Of a stretch of 64,000 nucleotides of DNA, positions 21,850 to 33,501 are shown one piece after another. Each line of letters starts with the position of its first letter. The stretch's first letter is position 1. Origin of the DNA: Syncephalastrum monosporum B8922 (taxonomy: Eukaryota > Mucoromycota > Mucoromycetes > Mucorales > Syncephalastraceae); NCBI GenBank assembly GCA_000697355.1, contig JNEN01000719.1, positions 1-64,000 on the forward strand, given 5' to 3'. A model generated the notes under the pieces. That model was not told the origin of the DNA. It did no database searches and saw nothing but the letters and a program-made list of their open reading frames with translations. The position numbers and the translations under genes were made by a program.

Positions 21850-24200
21850 GAGCGAGGATTGACTGGTAAAAATGAAGAGAAGAAATGAAAGATGAAGGAG
21901 AAGAAAAAAGGCGACTGAAAGATGATTAAAAAAGCACAAAAAAAATCGTGAATGGGGATTGTATTACTCACGGAAGCCTCCGGTCATTGGGCCACTACCA
22001 TTGGTTCGCGCAGAACTTTTTTTGTCCAAAAGTCCAAATCGGGCAACTACAACAAGCTCTATTTTTTTATAATTCCTTGTCGTTCTGCTTCCCTCTCTCT
22101 TCGATCCCCCCTCCCCTTTTTTTTTGTCCATGGCGTGATGCGTATCACAAACGACGAAAAAGGGGAATCATCTGAATTCTCACCCACTTCACAGATAGAT
22201 AATTCTGCATGTCCCACACTCCTCTCCGCTGAGCACAAATGACTCACTTTTGGTTGTTCTATATGATTCGGTCTCTGTGTAGTTCTTCACCCATGCGCTT
22301 CACACGGATTTTCATTAAGGACACAGTGTCAAAAATGTCTGTAGGCAAAATACATCTCAACAGCAGTCCTTGAGCTCGCCATTGAGTCGCGTGGCTGACC
22401 GCTATGTTGGGAATGAATGATTGAAGTTGTCATTGCTTGGTACACCGCCCCGTCTGATGTGTCATTTTCTGTCCGCCTCACTCTTTGTTCTCCGCATTTT
22501 TTTTCGGAACGACGAACAATCTGGCTGGAGATAAAACGCGTACTTCATTCAGGTCTAATGCTCCGTGAGTCCGCATTTTTTTTGAAAATCGCCTCAGTAT
22601 CCGATTCAGATCTGCAATGGTGAAGAACGCCCTGGTGTCAATCGAAGTATCCGCAAGTAAGAAATCAGGGAAAAATATCAGACGTCAGTGAAGCTTCCTT
22701 AATTACAACAATTACTTCGACCGCTCACACGCAGAAAACTCCCACTGCACATCAAAAATCAATATAACCTAGTATAAGGATGATGCGCGTATACAAGCTC
22801 GCGAATTCAAGCATAATATAAACAAACAGTGCTGTGTACAAATATCTTTTTCTGCGAATAGTAATACGTCATTGCTAATACGCAAACGATGTACGCCATG
22901 TGTTGTGAACTTCTTGGACAGAAAAAAGTACATGTCATTTTTGACAAGAGGATCTCCAACTACGCATTCCCACGGTCCTTCGTGCACTCGTTTTTTCTTC
23001 TCACTATCTGCAAGTCGACCTCGACAGTAATGGGAACATCTCTTTCTCATACACGGGGTGAGGCTGGTGTTTCGGACCGAAACACTTTCGAAGAAACAAG
23101 GAGTGCACCCCTCTTCTTGTTCAATATAGCTATAATGGCTACTGAGGTATTTTTCGTAGTGCTTGCGTACGGACGCTCTCACCCACCAACCTATTTTCAT
23201 TTATGTGCTATACAATTGTTCCTTCATCATATGACGATACTAGCGCATGAATGGAACAGTCACTGAGTAGCAAGACAGATAGGTAAAATCAGGTAATCAC
23301 TCCAGTGATCAGTGTACATAGTTTTTTTTTTATCTGCGTATGTACACTCCTGTATGTAAAGGGCTCATCGAAAGCTTTGGAACTTTACGCGTGTTACATG
23401 TCATTAGCGCATCCAACGAGCCAATAAATCCAATTTGGTGTCGCATGATCTTTGCGCGATATATCAGCTGCATGACACACTCAACTTCGTCATCATCATT
23501 GCATTCTATTTGTCAAAGCCGGGGTGTTTCCGGGAAGGAAGGGAGATGGGGTGTATATATGTGGTACTTTTCGTTGTTCACAGCAGCATGGCGTTTCGAA
23601 GGGCTCATGTGATAATATCCCGTTTCTGCAGGTAAACAAATCTGCACAGGTATCCTAAAGGCGAAATGACAGAGCGTCGTCACAACCATTTTTGGTGAGC
23701 TCGCGTATATTTTCTCACAGTGCACGGACCTCCCATTCTTTTCTTCTTTTCCTTTTTCATGATATGACAATCACGTTTAGAATCTCTTTTTATATATATC
23801 ATATACTTCGTCCATCAAGCACTCTGCCTTAGGCATTTGAATGTATTTTTAACATTCCACCACATAAAACCATATTGATTTTTAAATGGAAACAGCTACT
23901 ACTGTATCTCATTGTATACCATGAGTGCTGCTTACGCAGTTATAGTCGTAACTGTGTGATCTACGGGCTTCCTAATTCTTCACGACATTGTTGATGAGTT
24001 ACTCATTGCTTTTATCTTAGGTGTTGTACAGAGGTCTTACAAATTCTAGTTGCATGCTGACGATCAAACTCTCATGCGCTTGAGTCTCCAGAACCAATTT
24101 TGAATGGCAAAAGAACACAAAACTCTGCAGAATTCCCAGGAAATGTTATCATGCATGCATGTGTTACCTTTATCTAGTGCAGTAAGGCTACATAGAAATT
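21850..24200. other. Long spacer, first half
   Basis: No supportable gene. The first ~110 bp are the pyrimidine-rich leader of the transporter. A plus-strand open stretch of 125 codons at 22889-23266 has no recognisable homology, low-complexity start and no splice partners, so I do not call it. The remainder is AT-rich with scattered stops in all frames. Confidence 0.35.
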
Positions 24201-24284
24201 GTTGCTCGTGACAAACTAAATGAGAGGAACAGCATAACAAAAGTATACATACCTGACGCGGCCGGTAGAAGTACCCGTTTTAAC

Positions 24285-24474
24285 TGACTCAGGGCCTACC
24301 AATCATGCTGCCGATATCGAGGAAAGCAAGCACCTCCAAAAAATGGACCTCTTCCATCTCCCCGTCCTTCTTCACCAGGAGAATCGTTTAGAGTTGACCA
24401 TTCTCCGAATTTGCTTAGGCAGAACCGGAAAGACAGATGAAGGCCGTGATAACTATGAAACGGATAGAGCGCAT
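24285..24474 (-). pseudogene. Possible relic of a small secreted-protein gene
   Basis: The minus-strand ATG at 24474 opens 19 codons with the shape of a signal peptide: two Arg, a hydrophobic core ('FIVITAFICL') and a small-residue cleavage region ('SGSA'). The frame is then interrupted by TAA, runs nine codons to another TAA, and continues as an open, coding-like stretch with 'LLVKKDGEMEEVHFLEVL'. A TATA-like box (TATAAAAAG on the minus strand, about 24526-24534) lies some 55 bp upstream of the ATG. Either an intron hides the stops or this is a decayed gene. I saw no clean donor/acceptor pair. Low confidence. Confidence 0.2.
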
Positions 24475-24954
24475 GGTATTTCTTGCTGATTCAATGTTTA
24501 CTCTGTAGTAAGCAATTTGCTACCCTTTTTATAGCTCTTCTTAATCAATGGATGAAAAAGCGTCGCCCGTGCTTGCGCAGTCTTTGAGGAGACAGTAGTT
24601 TCCCTACATAACACGGAAAGCTGAAATTCATTGGTAGAGGAGACTTACTAAAGATGAGCGATTAACGCCTGTATGTGAGTGAGAAAGCCAGAAGAGCGCT
24701 ATACCGGAAAAACTTTTGGTGAGATGATTTGTTGACATCTCCTGGGACGGGGACTGAGGGAAGCGAGATGTCAGCAAAATACAACTGGTGGTATCATGCA
24801 CTTTTCTTGAACGTCTGTATGTCATATATGACATGTACTGCCTAGATGGACATCATGCATCTATCATGGCCGAGAGAATTGATGAAAAAAGCTCGACAAC
24901 ATATTAATGGTAGCTGCGTACGCACCTAAAGATGCAAGGATCAATTTTTTGGTG

Positions 24955-25620
24955 CTATTGACAGTACATCGATTGTATTGAAACCCAAAAATTTCGTGAA
25001 ACAAGGTTTCGGTAAAGTTTATAGTAACAGCATGAGCCCCGGGAAATTTCTGCCATAGACAGGATAAGGGGTACACGCAGTTGTCTACTACAAGGACAGC
25101 ATTCCAGACAGAGGGCAACAATCGTTGCCTTTAGTAATTTTCGTAAAGCTGATGGAGACAGAAAAAATATTGCGCACTCGACGCTAATGGCAGAAGCATT
25201 AGGGGTTATAAAGGCGGGGAGCGCGCCCGCGCGGGTTCCATTGGGGACGCATGACGTCCCGGGATAAATTGTGGTAGTAGCCGGAGGGGAATCCAGGTAC
25301 ATTGGTCTCTGTATCAGACTTGTGTCATTCTTGACATCGGCATTCCGGTCAAGAGGTCGAACGCAGGCAAATCCGGGAGACAGACGGCGGCACAGCAGTT
25401 GCAAAATGATGGGATGTATAGTATTTGATTTAACGTCGATAGTGTACTCCATGCGTTCCGCTCCGCACGGTCGGAAGTAGCCTTTGTATCCTTTCTGCAT
25501 CTCCTGACAAAGAGAAACAGTGAAATTAGTTGTGCAACGTAGGAAGTGCCAAGAGTGAATATAACAGTATTGAGATTTCGCAACTCACTGTATGCAGACG
25601 GCGCCTGCACCTTCAATTAT
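24955..25620 (-). CDS. Weak candidate gene, unknown function
   Basis: A minus-strand open stretch of 181 codons (25500-24955) is preceded by a good intron: donor GTGAGT at about 25590 and acceptor TTTGTCAG at about 25504. The translation has several Cys ('CRRLSPGFACVRPLD') and no recognised domain. In another frame, 25121-24864 is also open. The start codon and upstream exon could not be fixed, and codon composition is not strongly coding-like. This is the best candidate in the 4.9 kb spacer but may be chance. Confidence 0.2.
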
Positions 25621-26743
25621 CAAATGTTTCTGTCTTTTAAAAATGCTTTGGTCAGAGGACTGTTGTTTATTCCTGTTGCCGTTCCTGCTTTACCCATTGA
25701 AGAATATCACAAATTATTTTAATGTAATATAGATACTTGTAGATTCGGATGACAGCAACTCGTCTGACCTCACTCATGAAGCCTCGGCTCTCGCGACCCC
25801 CCGCCCCCCCCCCCCCCACCTCCCCCCGCCGATAAAATGATCATTTGCCACCGACCAGAATATCCCCTAGTGCGGCAAGTGTGTTCAACGAGAGCCTCGG
25901 CACGATGATATCGCCAACAAAAACATGGAAGATGCAATACAAAAACTCACATCTATCTTCGACGGAAGATCTATTAAACTATACGCGCCCAAACACAATA
26001 GCATCGTGGTGGAGGCAACCAGTACTTTCCTCGAGTCCGTTAGTATCAGGGCGTAACTGTTTTATGAATTTTGACACAAAAATCCCGGGTTCATTTCAAT
26101 CAATTCTTTTTCTTACGATACATGTGCGCAGATGAGCGGGGCATCTCGGTGAAATCTCCCTCCATACGTTGAATGTGCCTTTGACCGATCTTCCCACGCA
26201 TCCCACATGGCCACCCGACATTCATGCGCACAGGACACATCGACGATCGAACATGATAGATTTGCCTAATTCTTTTTTCCTTTGCCACAGGGCAATAATC
26301 ACCAAAAGAAGACATATTCAGATTACAGGGGTGGATAAACCAGAGAGCAAACAGTTCATACACCGCGTCCTTCCGTTCATACCATGGTCTCGCTGGTGAA
26401 ACACGTATTGGATGGTCCTTTTACATTAGAGGCAATAAAAAGGTGAAAGGACGGGGAACCGGTACCATTTATGTTGTCCGACGCCAAAAAGCAGTGGTGC
26501 TATACCTTTTATGCAAAATTGGATCTGCGAACGAAGATTAGGGTACAAGGGTAAACTCACGGAATCGAAAAACCTGCCAAATTTTCGCCTTTGGTGAAAA
26601 TGTTGTCCCGCTTCTCAGTGACACAAGAAAAGGAAAAAAAAAGTTCTTTGATGGATAAGATATCATTTAAACCTGTTATTTTGATCCTACTCTCCCTTTC
26701 TTTCGATTTCGTTCGTACTTGTTATCGTTATCTTTTAACTGCC
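25621..26743. other. Spacer upstream of the acyl-CoA synthetase gene
   Basis: No gene seen. A C-rich homopolymer tract (about 25795-25829, interrupted by single A, T or G) is the main landmark. A T-rich leader directly precedes the start at 26744. Confidence 0.4.
25795..25829 (+). repeat. C-rich homopolymer tract
   Basis: A nearly pure poly-C run with a few interruptions, in non-coding DNA. Length is probably unstable and prone to sequencing error. Confidence 0.8.
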
Positions 26744-28798
26744 ATGGTTGCTGCGTCCAATATCCCTGCGGATGATCTGCCACAAGTCAGCCTGTATGAA
26801 ATGCTCTTCGAGGAGGAGGGCGCCGATGAAAATCAGCTCATCTATACCGACTGCCAGGATCCGTCGCGCTTTTATACGTTGTCGACCTTGCGTGCCCGAG
26901 TGCTCAAACTTGGCGGTCTTTTACAGCAAAAGTACGGTTGGAAAGACGGCGATGTTTTGATCATCTGTTCCCAGAACCATGTACGTTAAAAACAAATCTG
27001 CGCGGTATCGGCGCCTTCCCGATGACACAATCCAAGTTCTCATTCCTTTAATCTCTTGCTTGTAGATCGAATATCCAGTTGCGCTGCACGCTGCAGTTAC
27101 TATCGGTACGTTTGAAAAGTACAGTCTATGGCAATGTTTCTGACAGGCTACATCCTTGACAGGTGGTATCACTGGTACGGTCGACCACAACTACTCGGCA
27201 GTGGGTCTGTCGGAGAACATGCGTCTTGTCGAAGCCAAGCTTGTCATTTGCGACCAGGCCACGCAGGCCAAGGCTGCCAAAGCGGCCGATATGGCCGGTG
27301 TCCCGTATGGTGCTGTGACCTTTGAGGAAATTGATGCTCAACTCGCCGGCGACGAGATCACCGCTGCTGCTCCCAAGCGCTATACCCCAGATCAGCTGCC
27401 TGTCACACCCGCTTACCTTTACTTCACCTCGGGTACGACCGGCAATAAGAAGGCTGTCACCATCTCGCAGCGCAACATGGTCGGCACCATGTGCTTTACA
27501 GAGTGGTTCCCCCGCACCAACATGCCTGCGCTCGTCTATACCGAATTCCACCACTCGAGCCAGCTTGTCATCACCATGCATATCGCCATCAAATTCAAAT
27601 CGCCCCACTACATTTTAAACGCCGGCGAAAATGTGGACGTCCGCCAGCTTTGCGAGGTGATCCAAAAATACAAAATCACTGGAACCTTGATGCAGCCGTA
27701 GGTTTTAGTTTCAAGTCGTATAGCAGGCATGTTCTCAACATTGATAACTTAGGTGGATTGCCAATGTGCTGGCAAAGGAGCCCTGGGTGGATGAATATGA
27801 TCTCTCAACGCTCAAGACGGTTTACTGTGGTGGTGCCATGGTGGATTTGTCCATTATTCAGAGCGTTAGGGAGCGACTTGGTATTCAGATAATCAACGTT
27901 TATGCTATGACCGAAGTCCTCGGTATGCTGAAGCCTAGCTGGGACAGCTCAATTGAAGGTGAGCATATCGGTATCGATTATTTGTGGTAGAACAAATATC
28001 TTACCTTATTTCCACTATAGGAAGCTTGGGTCCCCTTGGCCCTCGTTGCCAATCCAAAATTGTTGACCCTGATGGCAATGGTGAGTTGATTATTATAGTC
28101 TGTACGTAGTCCATTATTAACCTACTGTACGGGTTTTGCTTGTAGAGTTACCTGTAGGCGAGGTGGGTGAGCTCTGTATCAAGGCTCCCACAGTCATGAT
28201 CGGCTATTACAACCAGCCCGAGGCAACAAAGGCCTGTATCGATGAGGACGGCTTTATGCATTCCGGTGATCTCTTCCGTATCTCCCCAGAAACGGGTACC
28301 TATTTCTATGTCGGCCGTGCCAAGGAACTGATCAAATACCAGCTTTTCCACGTATGTATACGACTTCTAGATTGTGATAGGCTTTTACTGACTTGTATGT
28401 GCACGTTTCAGATTTACCCCAAGGATATCGAGTCTATTCTGGTATGCAACACATGGAAAATTAAACCATGTAGCATGAGCTAATCTCCTTCCTTCTTGTC
28501 TTTCTTCTATATACAGCTGACGCATTCGCTTGTATTCGATTGCGCCGTCATTGGTGTGTATGATAAGGAACAAGTGACGGAAATGGTCACCGCCTTTATT
28601 CAGCTGCCTGAGGATGTTCAAGGCAATAAGCCCGAAGAAGAAATCAAGCAGGAGCTGCAGGCATTTGTGGACAGCCAAGTACTGGACTATCAACGTATCC
28701 GCGGTGGCATTTACATCGTCGATGATCTGCCTCGTACACCTGGTGGCAAGATCCAAAAGCGCTTCCTTCAACAAATGTACATGTCTACTGCTCAGTAA
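26744..28798 (+). CDS. AMP-forming acyl-CoA synthetase / 4-coumarate-CoA ligase-like enzyme
   Basis: Multi-exon ANL-superfamily ligase of about 530 residues. The start at 26744 has a good context (GCCATGG) and begins a soluble N-terminus; an earlier in-frame ATG (26591) would add an odd hydrophobic leader. Motifs in order: P-loop 'YLYFTSGTTGNKKAVTIS', A5 'INVYAMTEVLG', A7 'GFMHSGDLF', A8 'VGRAKELIKYQLFHIYPKD', A10 'PRTPGGKIQKR' with the catalytic Lys. The enzyme activates a carboxylate with ATP, then forms the CoA thioester. The A8 loop is unusual: the glycine normally found after the 'KELIKYK' region is replaced by Leu-Phe-His at an exon junction (28350/28412). The C-terminus ends STAQ, with no peroxisomal PTS1 tripeptide, so a cytosolic location is likely. 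Substrate unknown. Confidence 0.9.
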
Positions 28799-30199
28799 TT
28801 GACAGTGAGGCTTATTGTTTCTTGTGACCCAACACTTTCGATCATTGTGTTCATATCATCCATCTCCAGCAAAAAGATTTATAGACGTTACCCCAACAAC
28901 AAAATTGAGCATATAAAAAAAATCTTTCATTCTACGCAAGAAATCCGAGTCGGAAGTGAGGGGAACAGGTTTTTACCTGCGATCGTGCTATTCGCACGTA
29001 CCGATGGCTGATAGACACGAAGAGCAAGTGGCTGAAAAAGTGCCTGGAAAAGGAATGCAAGTATCAAATATTTTACCTGAAAGACATGTCGTCCACCCAG
29101 TGACAGCTTTATCTTCACGTCTACTGTATCGCAAGTGGCGCGAGGGGCACTGTATGTACAGTATGTATAGCTGTATATGCATGACTGTAAAAACATACCC
29201 TCACGTTGCAAATGTTACGATTAGGAAGGAGGTGCACCATTAGATGAGCTTGTTATTGTAGGCCTATCATCACTGAGTCGCTGTTACACAGTAGCAAATG
29301 CTATTCCTGAAGGTCTTCTCCGTAATAGTAGAATACTCAGTGCTTAGCTGCATGTATCGTTTATTCAACTGCTGTGTGTAACGTAATGAGGGCACGCCAG
29401 TGATAGAAAACTTTCCAACGCGCTTCTTTACAGGCACAAATATGGAAAATGTTACCATATTTCGTGCCTTTTTAATTTTGTTTAAGGCTGACAATGCACA
29501 TAATGATATGTCGTGCTTTGAGGGTGAAGAAACTGCTCGGCCCCAATTATCTTCACGTACGGCCTGTCGAAACCGCTTTAACAGATTGTTTCATCGAATG
29601 AGAATGTCATTTTTCATATGGGTCAGTGATTGATCACATTCGATTGGGAACATTATAGGCTATAGGGCAGCTGAATAACAAGAATGCTGCTGCTGCTGCT
29701 TTAGGCTGTACAAAAATTGGATATGCTGGAGAATGTTGCCAATGGTATATCCAAGGGCTGTGCTGAGCGACGATCGCTGCAAGGATAAATGCGTATGCAT
29801 AGTGTCAAATCATGACCTGCATAAACCAGCTCTATTCTATCTCGTGGCGTTGGTTGAAGGGCAAGAGAAGTAAGGGAGGATAAGCGAGGGGCTAGAAATG
29901 TTGTGCTGGATCGACATACACAAAAAAAAAAAACTGCCGAACGGGTCGGTTGTCTTTGTATTCCTTTCCTTTCTCTCCTACGCTTTCTATTTCTTTACGT
30001 GCCTTGGGTTGAATACGACAGGAGCAGACGAGATTCCAATTTCGCCATTAGCCTCATTCCATTCGTTAACGGAATCCGTCCTCTCAAGGTAAGACGTGAT
30101 GGCGTAAAGCTCCCTGTTTTGCCGGTCCTTAAAAAACATGATGCCATTTCATGCAAAATCAGAAGAAAAAATCAGAGACGTCTTAGAAAAAGGAAATTG
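28799..30199. other. Spacer between acyl-CoA synthetase and MSS4 genes
   Basis: About 1.4 kb with only short overlapping open stretches that look random. A possible upstream MSS4 exon (29898-30089, ending in a GTAAGA donor) lies at its right end. A short (GCT)n run is at about 29692. Confidence 0.4.
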
Positions 30200-30292
30200 A
30201 TGACTGCTGTCGATATCGAGGACCCAACTCTCATGAAGGAGACAGCGCGACAAGACCAGCCAATTCCTGTCCTTCAGCAGAAGCAACAGCAG

Positions 30293-30324
<32 letters not shown>

Positions 30325-32511
30325 TCGCCGCCGCCCAAGTAGCGGGGCCTTGAGTGCCGTGCATCCCCTCAACGATACCACACATCCATCAAATTACCGC
30401 CCTGCCTCCCCTAACCGCCTCTCCCCTTCATCGCCCATCGAGACACATGGACCGAGCCACGACAACAGTCTCTACCGCACCAAATCATGGCTCAGCGATA
30501 TCACCAACAACAGTGCAGAACGCCGTAATACCCGCTCCACGACCTCCACCGACGCGCACTTCGTCACAATCGCCCAGATGCAGCGCCAGCCTACCATCGA
30601 CTTGGGTGACCTCAAACCGGACGAACAGGCCGCCCTCGAAGCAGAGATCACCGCGCGACGCGCCGCACGCCGGGCGTCTCGACGAAGAAAGAACTATGCA
30701 GACGTGGACGACGATGACGATGACCGTGTTCTGGTGGGAACACGTGTAGCGGAAGGGCATCAGAATTACCAACTCATGTAGATATACAAAAGATCGGCAT
30801 CAACCCTTTTACTAACGCAATTATGCAACATTTAGGTACGATATGCTCACTGGCATCCGTATTGCGGCAAGTATAGATCCCCCCCCCCCAAAGGTGACGC
30901 TTATACTGACTTTTATATGCAGGTGGGACGCGTGTCGGCGAAAATGAAGCGCGATTTGACCCCTGAGGACTTTACAGCTGCACATAAGCTCGTGTTTGAC
31001 ATGTAAATCATACCCCCGCTCCTTTTGCATAGTATATGATGTTCACCAAACAAACACATAGTACAGGCAATGAGCTGACACCAGGCGTCAAATATGATTT
31101 CAAATTCAAAGGTGATCCCTTGAGACTGTAAAACGAGAATATGCTGATCCGTCTACTTAGACTTTGCCCCTTGGGTATTCCGAAATTTGCGAGAGCGCTT
31201 TCACATCGACGCAGCTGACTACATGGTAACAACGTCTTTGCAGTAATTTATTCTTTTCTTTTATTGAGACTACTGTTTTGTAGATGTCGTTAACCAACAA
31301 GTACATTCTCTCGGAGCTCACCTCGCCCGGAAAAAGTGGAAGCTTCTTCTACTATTCACGTGACTACCGGTTTATTATCAAGACGATTCATCACTCGGAA
31401 CACAAGTTTATGCGCAAGATACTCAAAATCTACTACGAGGTAAAACAAAAAAAAAAAAAGAAGAAGGGAGAGGTAGGGAGAATCAATACGTGAAAGCTCA
31501 AAATGTGCCATAGCATGTCTGCGCGAACCAAAACACACTGCTATGTCGTTTCTACGGTCTGCACCGTATCAAGTTACCACGTGGACGAAAAATTCATTTT
31601 GTGGTGATGGGAAATGTCTTCCCGGGTAGCAAAGACATCCATGAGACCTATGACCTAAAAGGGTCCACTTTTGGGCGCCAAACGCCCGATGATGTGATTG
31701 CAAAGAACCCACACGCGGTACTCAAGGATCAAAACTGGGTCAACAATGATATGAAGCTCGAGTTTGGACCAATGAAACGGTCTCGCTTGTTGGACCAGCT
31801 TGAAGCGGATGTGGCCTTCCTGCAGAAGCTGAACATCATGGATTACAGCTTACTGGTGGGTATACATGACATGCACCGCGGCAACACCGAAGGAATTCGA
31901 GATAATAATCTGCAAATGATTCGAGTATGTTGTAAATGGTTCCCATTTAATGAGCGCTCACTTTTTGTATTAGCCACACACCCGAGAACTAGAACGGCAG
32001 AATTCACTACGACAGACGGGAAAGCGTGAAAGCAAGGCGGACATTGTTCGAAAAGCCCTCAAATACACCAACCCAGTCCAACTACGCTCCTCGGAACTGC
32101 CCGAGAGTCCATCCGAAGAGTATGTGTTTTAATATAGATATATCCAAATCGCGCGCTCACACTTTTGGGGAAAAAAGACGACGCTACTGTATATTCTATT
32201 CTGAGGATGGAGGCTTCCAGTCCACAGATGAGCAGAACCGGTCGACCCATTTGCTCTATTTCATGGGTGTCATTGACATCCTGACACCCTATAATTTTAT
32301 GAAAAAGGCAGAGCATTTTTGGAAAAGTTTGACACAAGACAAGGTAAGCTTTTGTTATTATATGGAGCGTGACATAATAAGGGTACTAAAGGAATTCAAT
32401 TCAAAATTATAGCACGGTATTTCGGCTGTAAATGCGATGGAATACGGACGTCGCTTCATGTACTTTATGCGAAATGCAGTAACACGACCCGCCATCGATG
32501 ACGACGAATAA
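30200..32511 (+). CDS. MSS4: Phosphatidylinositol-4-phosphate 5-kinase (MSS4 type)
   Basis: At least ten exons with agreeing phases. The PIPK catalytic domain starts at '[10 protein letters not shown]' (about 30750) and runs to the end: 'MLTGIRIA', '[20 protein letters not shown]', '[20 protein letters not shown]', '[12 protein letters not shown]' with the ATP-binding Lys, '[12 protein letters not shown]', '[15 protein letters not shown]' (catalytic Asp), '[20 protein letters not shown]' (activation loop region) and a C-terminal 'GRRFMYFM'. The kinase makes PI(4,5)P2 at the plasma membrane, for actin and endocytosis. The N-terminus is low complexity with a ~17-residue poly-Gln run (30279-30330). 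The start is uncertain: an exon at 29898-30089 could splice in phase to 30167 and add about 70 residues. One intron (30867-30922) is GC-AG. It converges on the Pro/Gln-repeat gene, 18 bp away. Confidence 0.92.
30279..30330 (+). repeat. CAG/CAA repeat encoding poly-Gln
   Basis: Mixed CAG and CAA codons encode about 17 near-continuous Gln in the disordered N-terminus of the MSS4-type kinase. The interruptions by CAA should make it more stable than a pure CAG run. Confidence 0.85.
30867..30922 (+). other. GC-AG intron in the MSS4 gene
   Basis: The exon ends ...CGT ATT GCG and the next begins GTG GGA CGC, matching the kinase-family sequence across the junction. The 56-nt intron begins GCAAGT and ends ATGCAG and contains a run of C. 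The nearby GTATAG would put the downstream exon out of frame. Confidence 0.8.
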
Positions 32512-32529
32512 AAAAATTTGGGGTTTTCG

Positions 32530-33501
32530 TTATGCGCCACAGCAAAATAGCCGTCTCAGTTTGTTTTCCTTTTTGGGTTTTATGTCGCTTGCTGGTGTCT
32601 GTTGCGTTTCGGATTCTGTAGTTGGCTCTGTTTCTTGCCGTTGATGAGGCTGCTCCCCCTGTTGTATCTGTTGCGGCGCCTGCCTTTGTGTCTGTGAAGG
32701 TGCTTGCTGTTGTGTCTGTGGAGGTGCCTGTTGTTGCGTCTGTGGATGCGCCTGCTGTTGTGTCTGTGGATGCGCCTGCTGTTGTGTCTGTGTCTGCGGC
32801 TGTGTTTGCATCTGTGGCTGCATCTGCTGCAGTGTCTGTGGCTGCATCTGCGGTTGTGCTTGCTGTGGCTGCATCATCGGTTGCATCTGTTGTGGCTGCA
32901 CTTGCGGCTGTGTCTGCAATAGTATTTGTGGTTGCATTTGCGGTTGCGGTTGCACTTGCTGAGGCTGCGCCTGCATCTGCTGTGGTTGCATCTGGGGTTG
33001 CATCTGGGGTTGTGTTTGCGATTGTGTCAACTGCGGTTGCGCCTGCTGTTGTGTCGATATCGGTGCTGCTCCCTCAGGCATTGACGAACCTTGCGCCGAA
33101 TAATTGGGGTCACCGCTCTGGTTAGTGGCAGGATTATTCATTTCGCCTGTGTACTCGCCGTGGCGCGTTGCATCCTGCATCAGTTGCTCATTACCATCCT
33201 CAGGCTTTCTGAACTGAGCCGCGGTGGCCTGCGGATTATCGAACGATGTTAAATTGGGCTCAGCTTGGGGTTTATCTGGCAGCTGGTAGTTTTCGACGAA
33301 ACGGGCCGTGTTGGCTGCAGCATATGCACTCTCGACCGCGCGGGGATCGCCCTGGTGGCCGATTGTCACATCTTTGGATTTTTCGTGGACGTTCTTAATC
33401 AGCTCTGGGTGGCGTTGGTAGGCAGCTGCTTTCTCTCCCGCCTCTTGCATATGCTGCTGGGCATCGTGAATGGGGTGGGGCATGTTGTCAGCTTGCGACA
33501 T
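32530..33501 (-). CDS. Pro/Gln-repeat protein with Cys-Cys C-terminus
   Basis: Single-exon gene, 323 residues. Residues 1-140 are polar and helix-prone ('DAQQHMQEAGEKAAAYQ', 'HPELIKNVHEKSKD'), rather like small stress-related hydrophilic proteins. Residues about 155-290 are short irregular repeats built from Gln, Pro, Met and Thr (units such as PQMQ and TQQQAH). The C-terminus is basic, then 'KLRRLFCCGA', a context typical of palmitoylated Cys pairs, so membrane anchoring is possible. No known domain. The repeat region contains no stop over 400 bp, which supports real coding. It lies tail to tail with MSS4 and shares its 18-bp terminator space. Confidence 0.75.
   Translation of the reverse strand: MSQADNMPHPIHDAQQHMQEAGEKAAAYQRHPELIKNVHEKSKDVTIGHQGDPRAVESAYAAANTARFVENYQLPDKPQAEPNLTSFDNPQATAAQFRKPEDGNEQLMQDATRHGEYTGEMNNPATNQSGDPNYSAQGSSMPEGAAPISTQQQAQPQLTQSQTQPQMQPQMQPQQMQAQPQQVQPQPQMQPQILLQTQPQVQPQQMQPMMQPQQAQPQMQPQTLQQMQPQMQTQPQTQTQQQAHPQTQQQAHPQTQQQAPPQTQQQAPSQTQRQAPQQIQQGEQPHQRQETEPTTESETQQTPASDIKPKKENKLRRLFCCGA

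Noticed and set aside
22889..23266. 125-codon plus-strand frame in the large spacer
   Set aside because: No homology, random composition and no splice partners; about the length expected by chance in 5 kb.
25200..25260. GGTTATAAAGGCGGGG as a core promoter
   Set aside because: It is a good TATA-like word, but no gene begins at the right distance on either strand.
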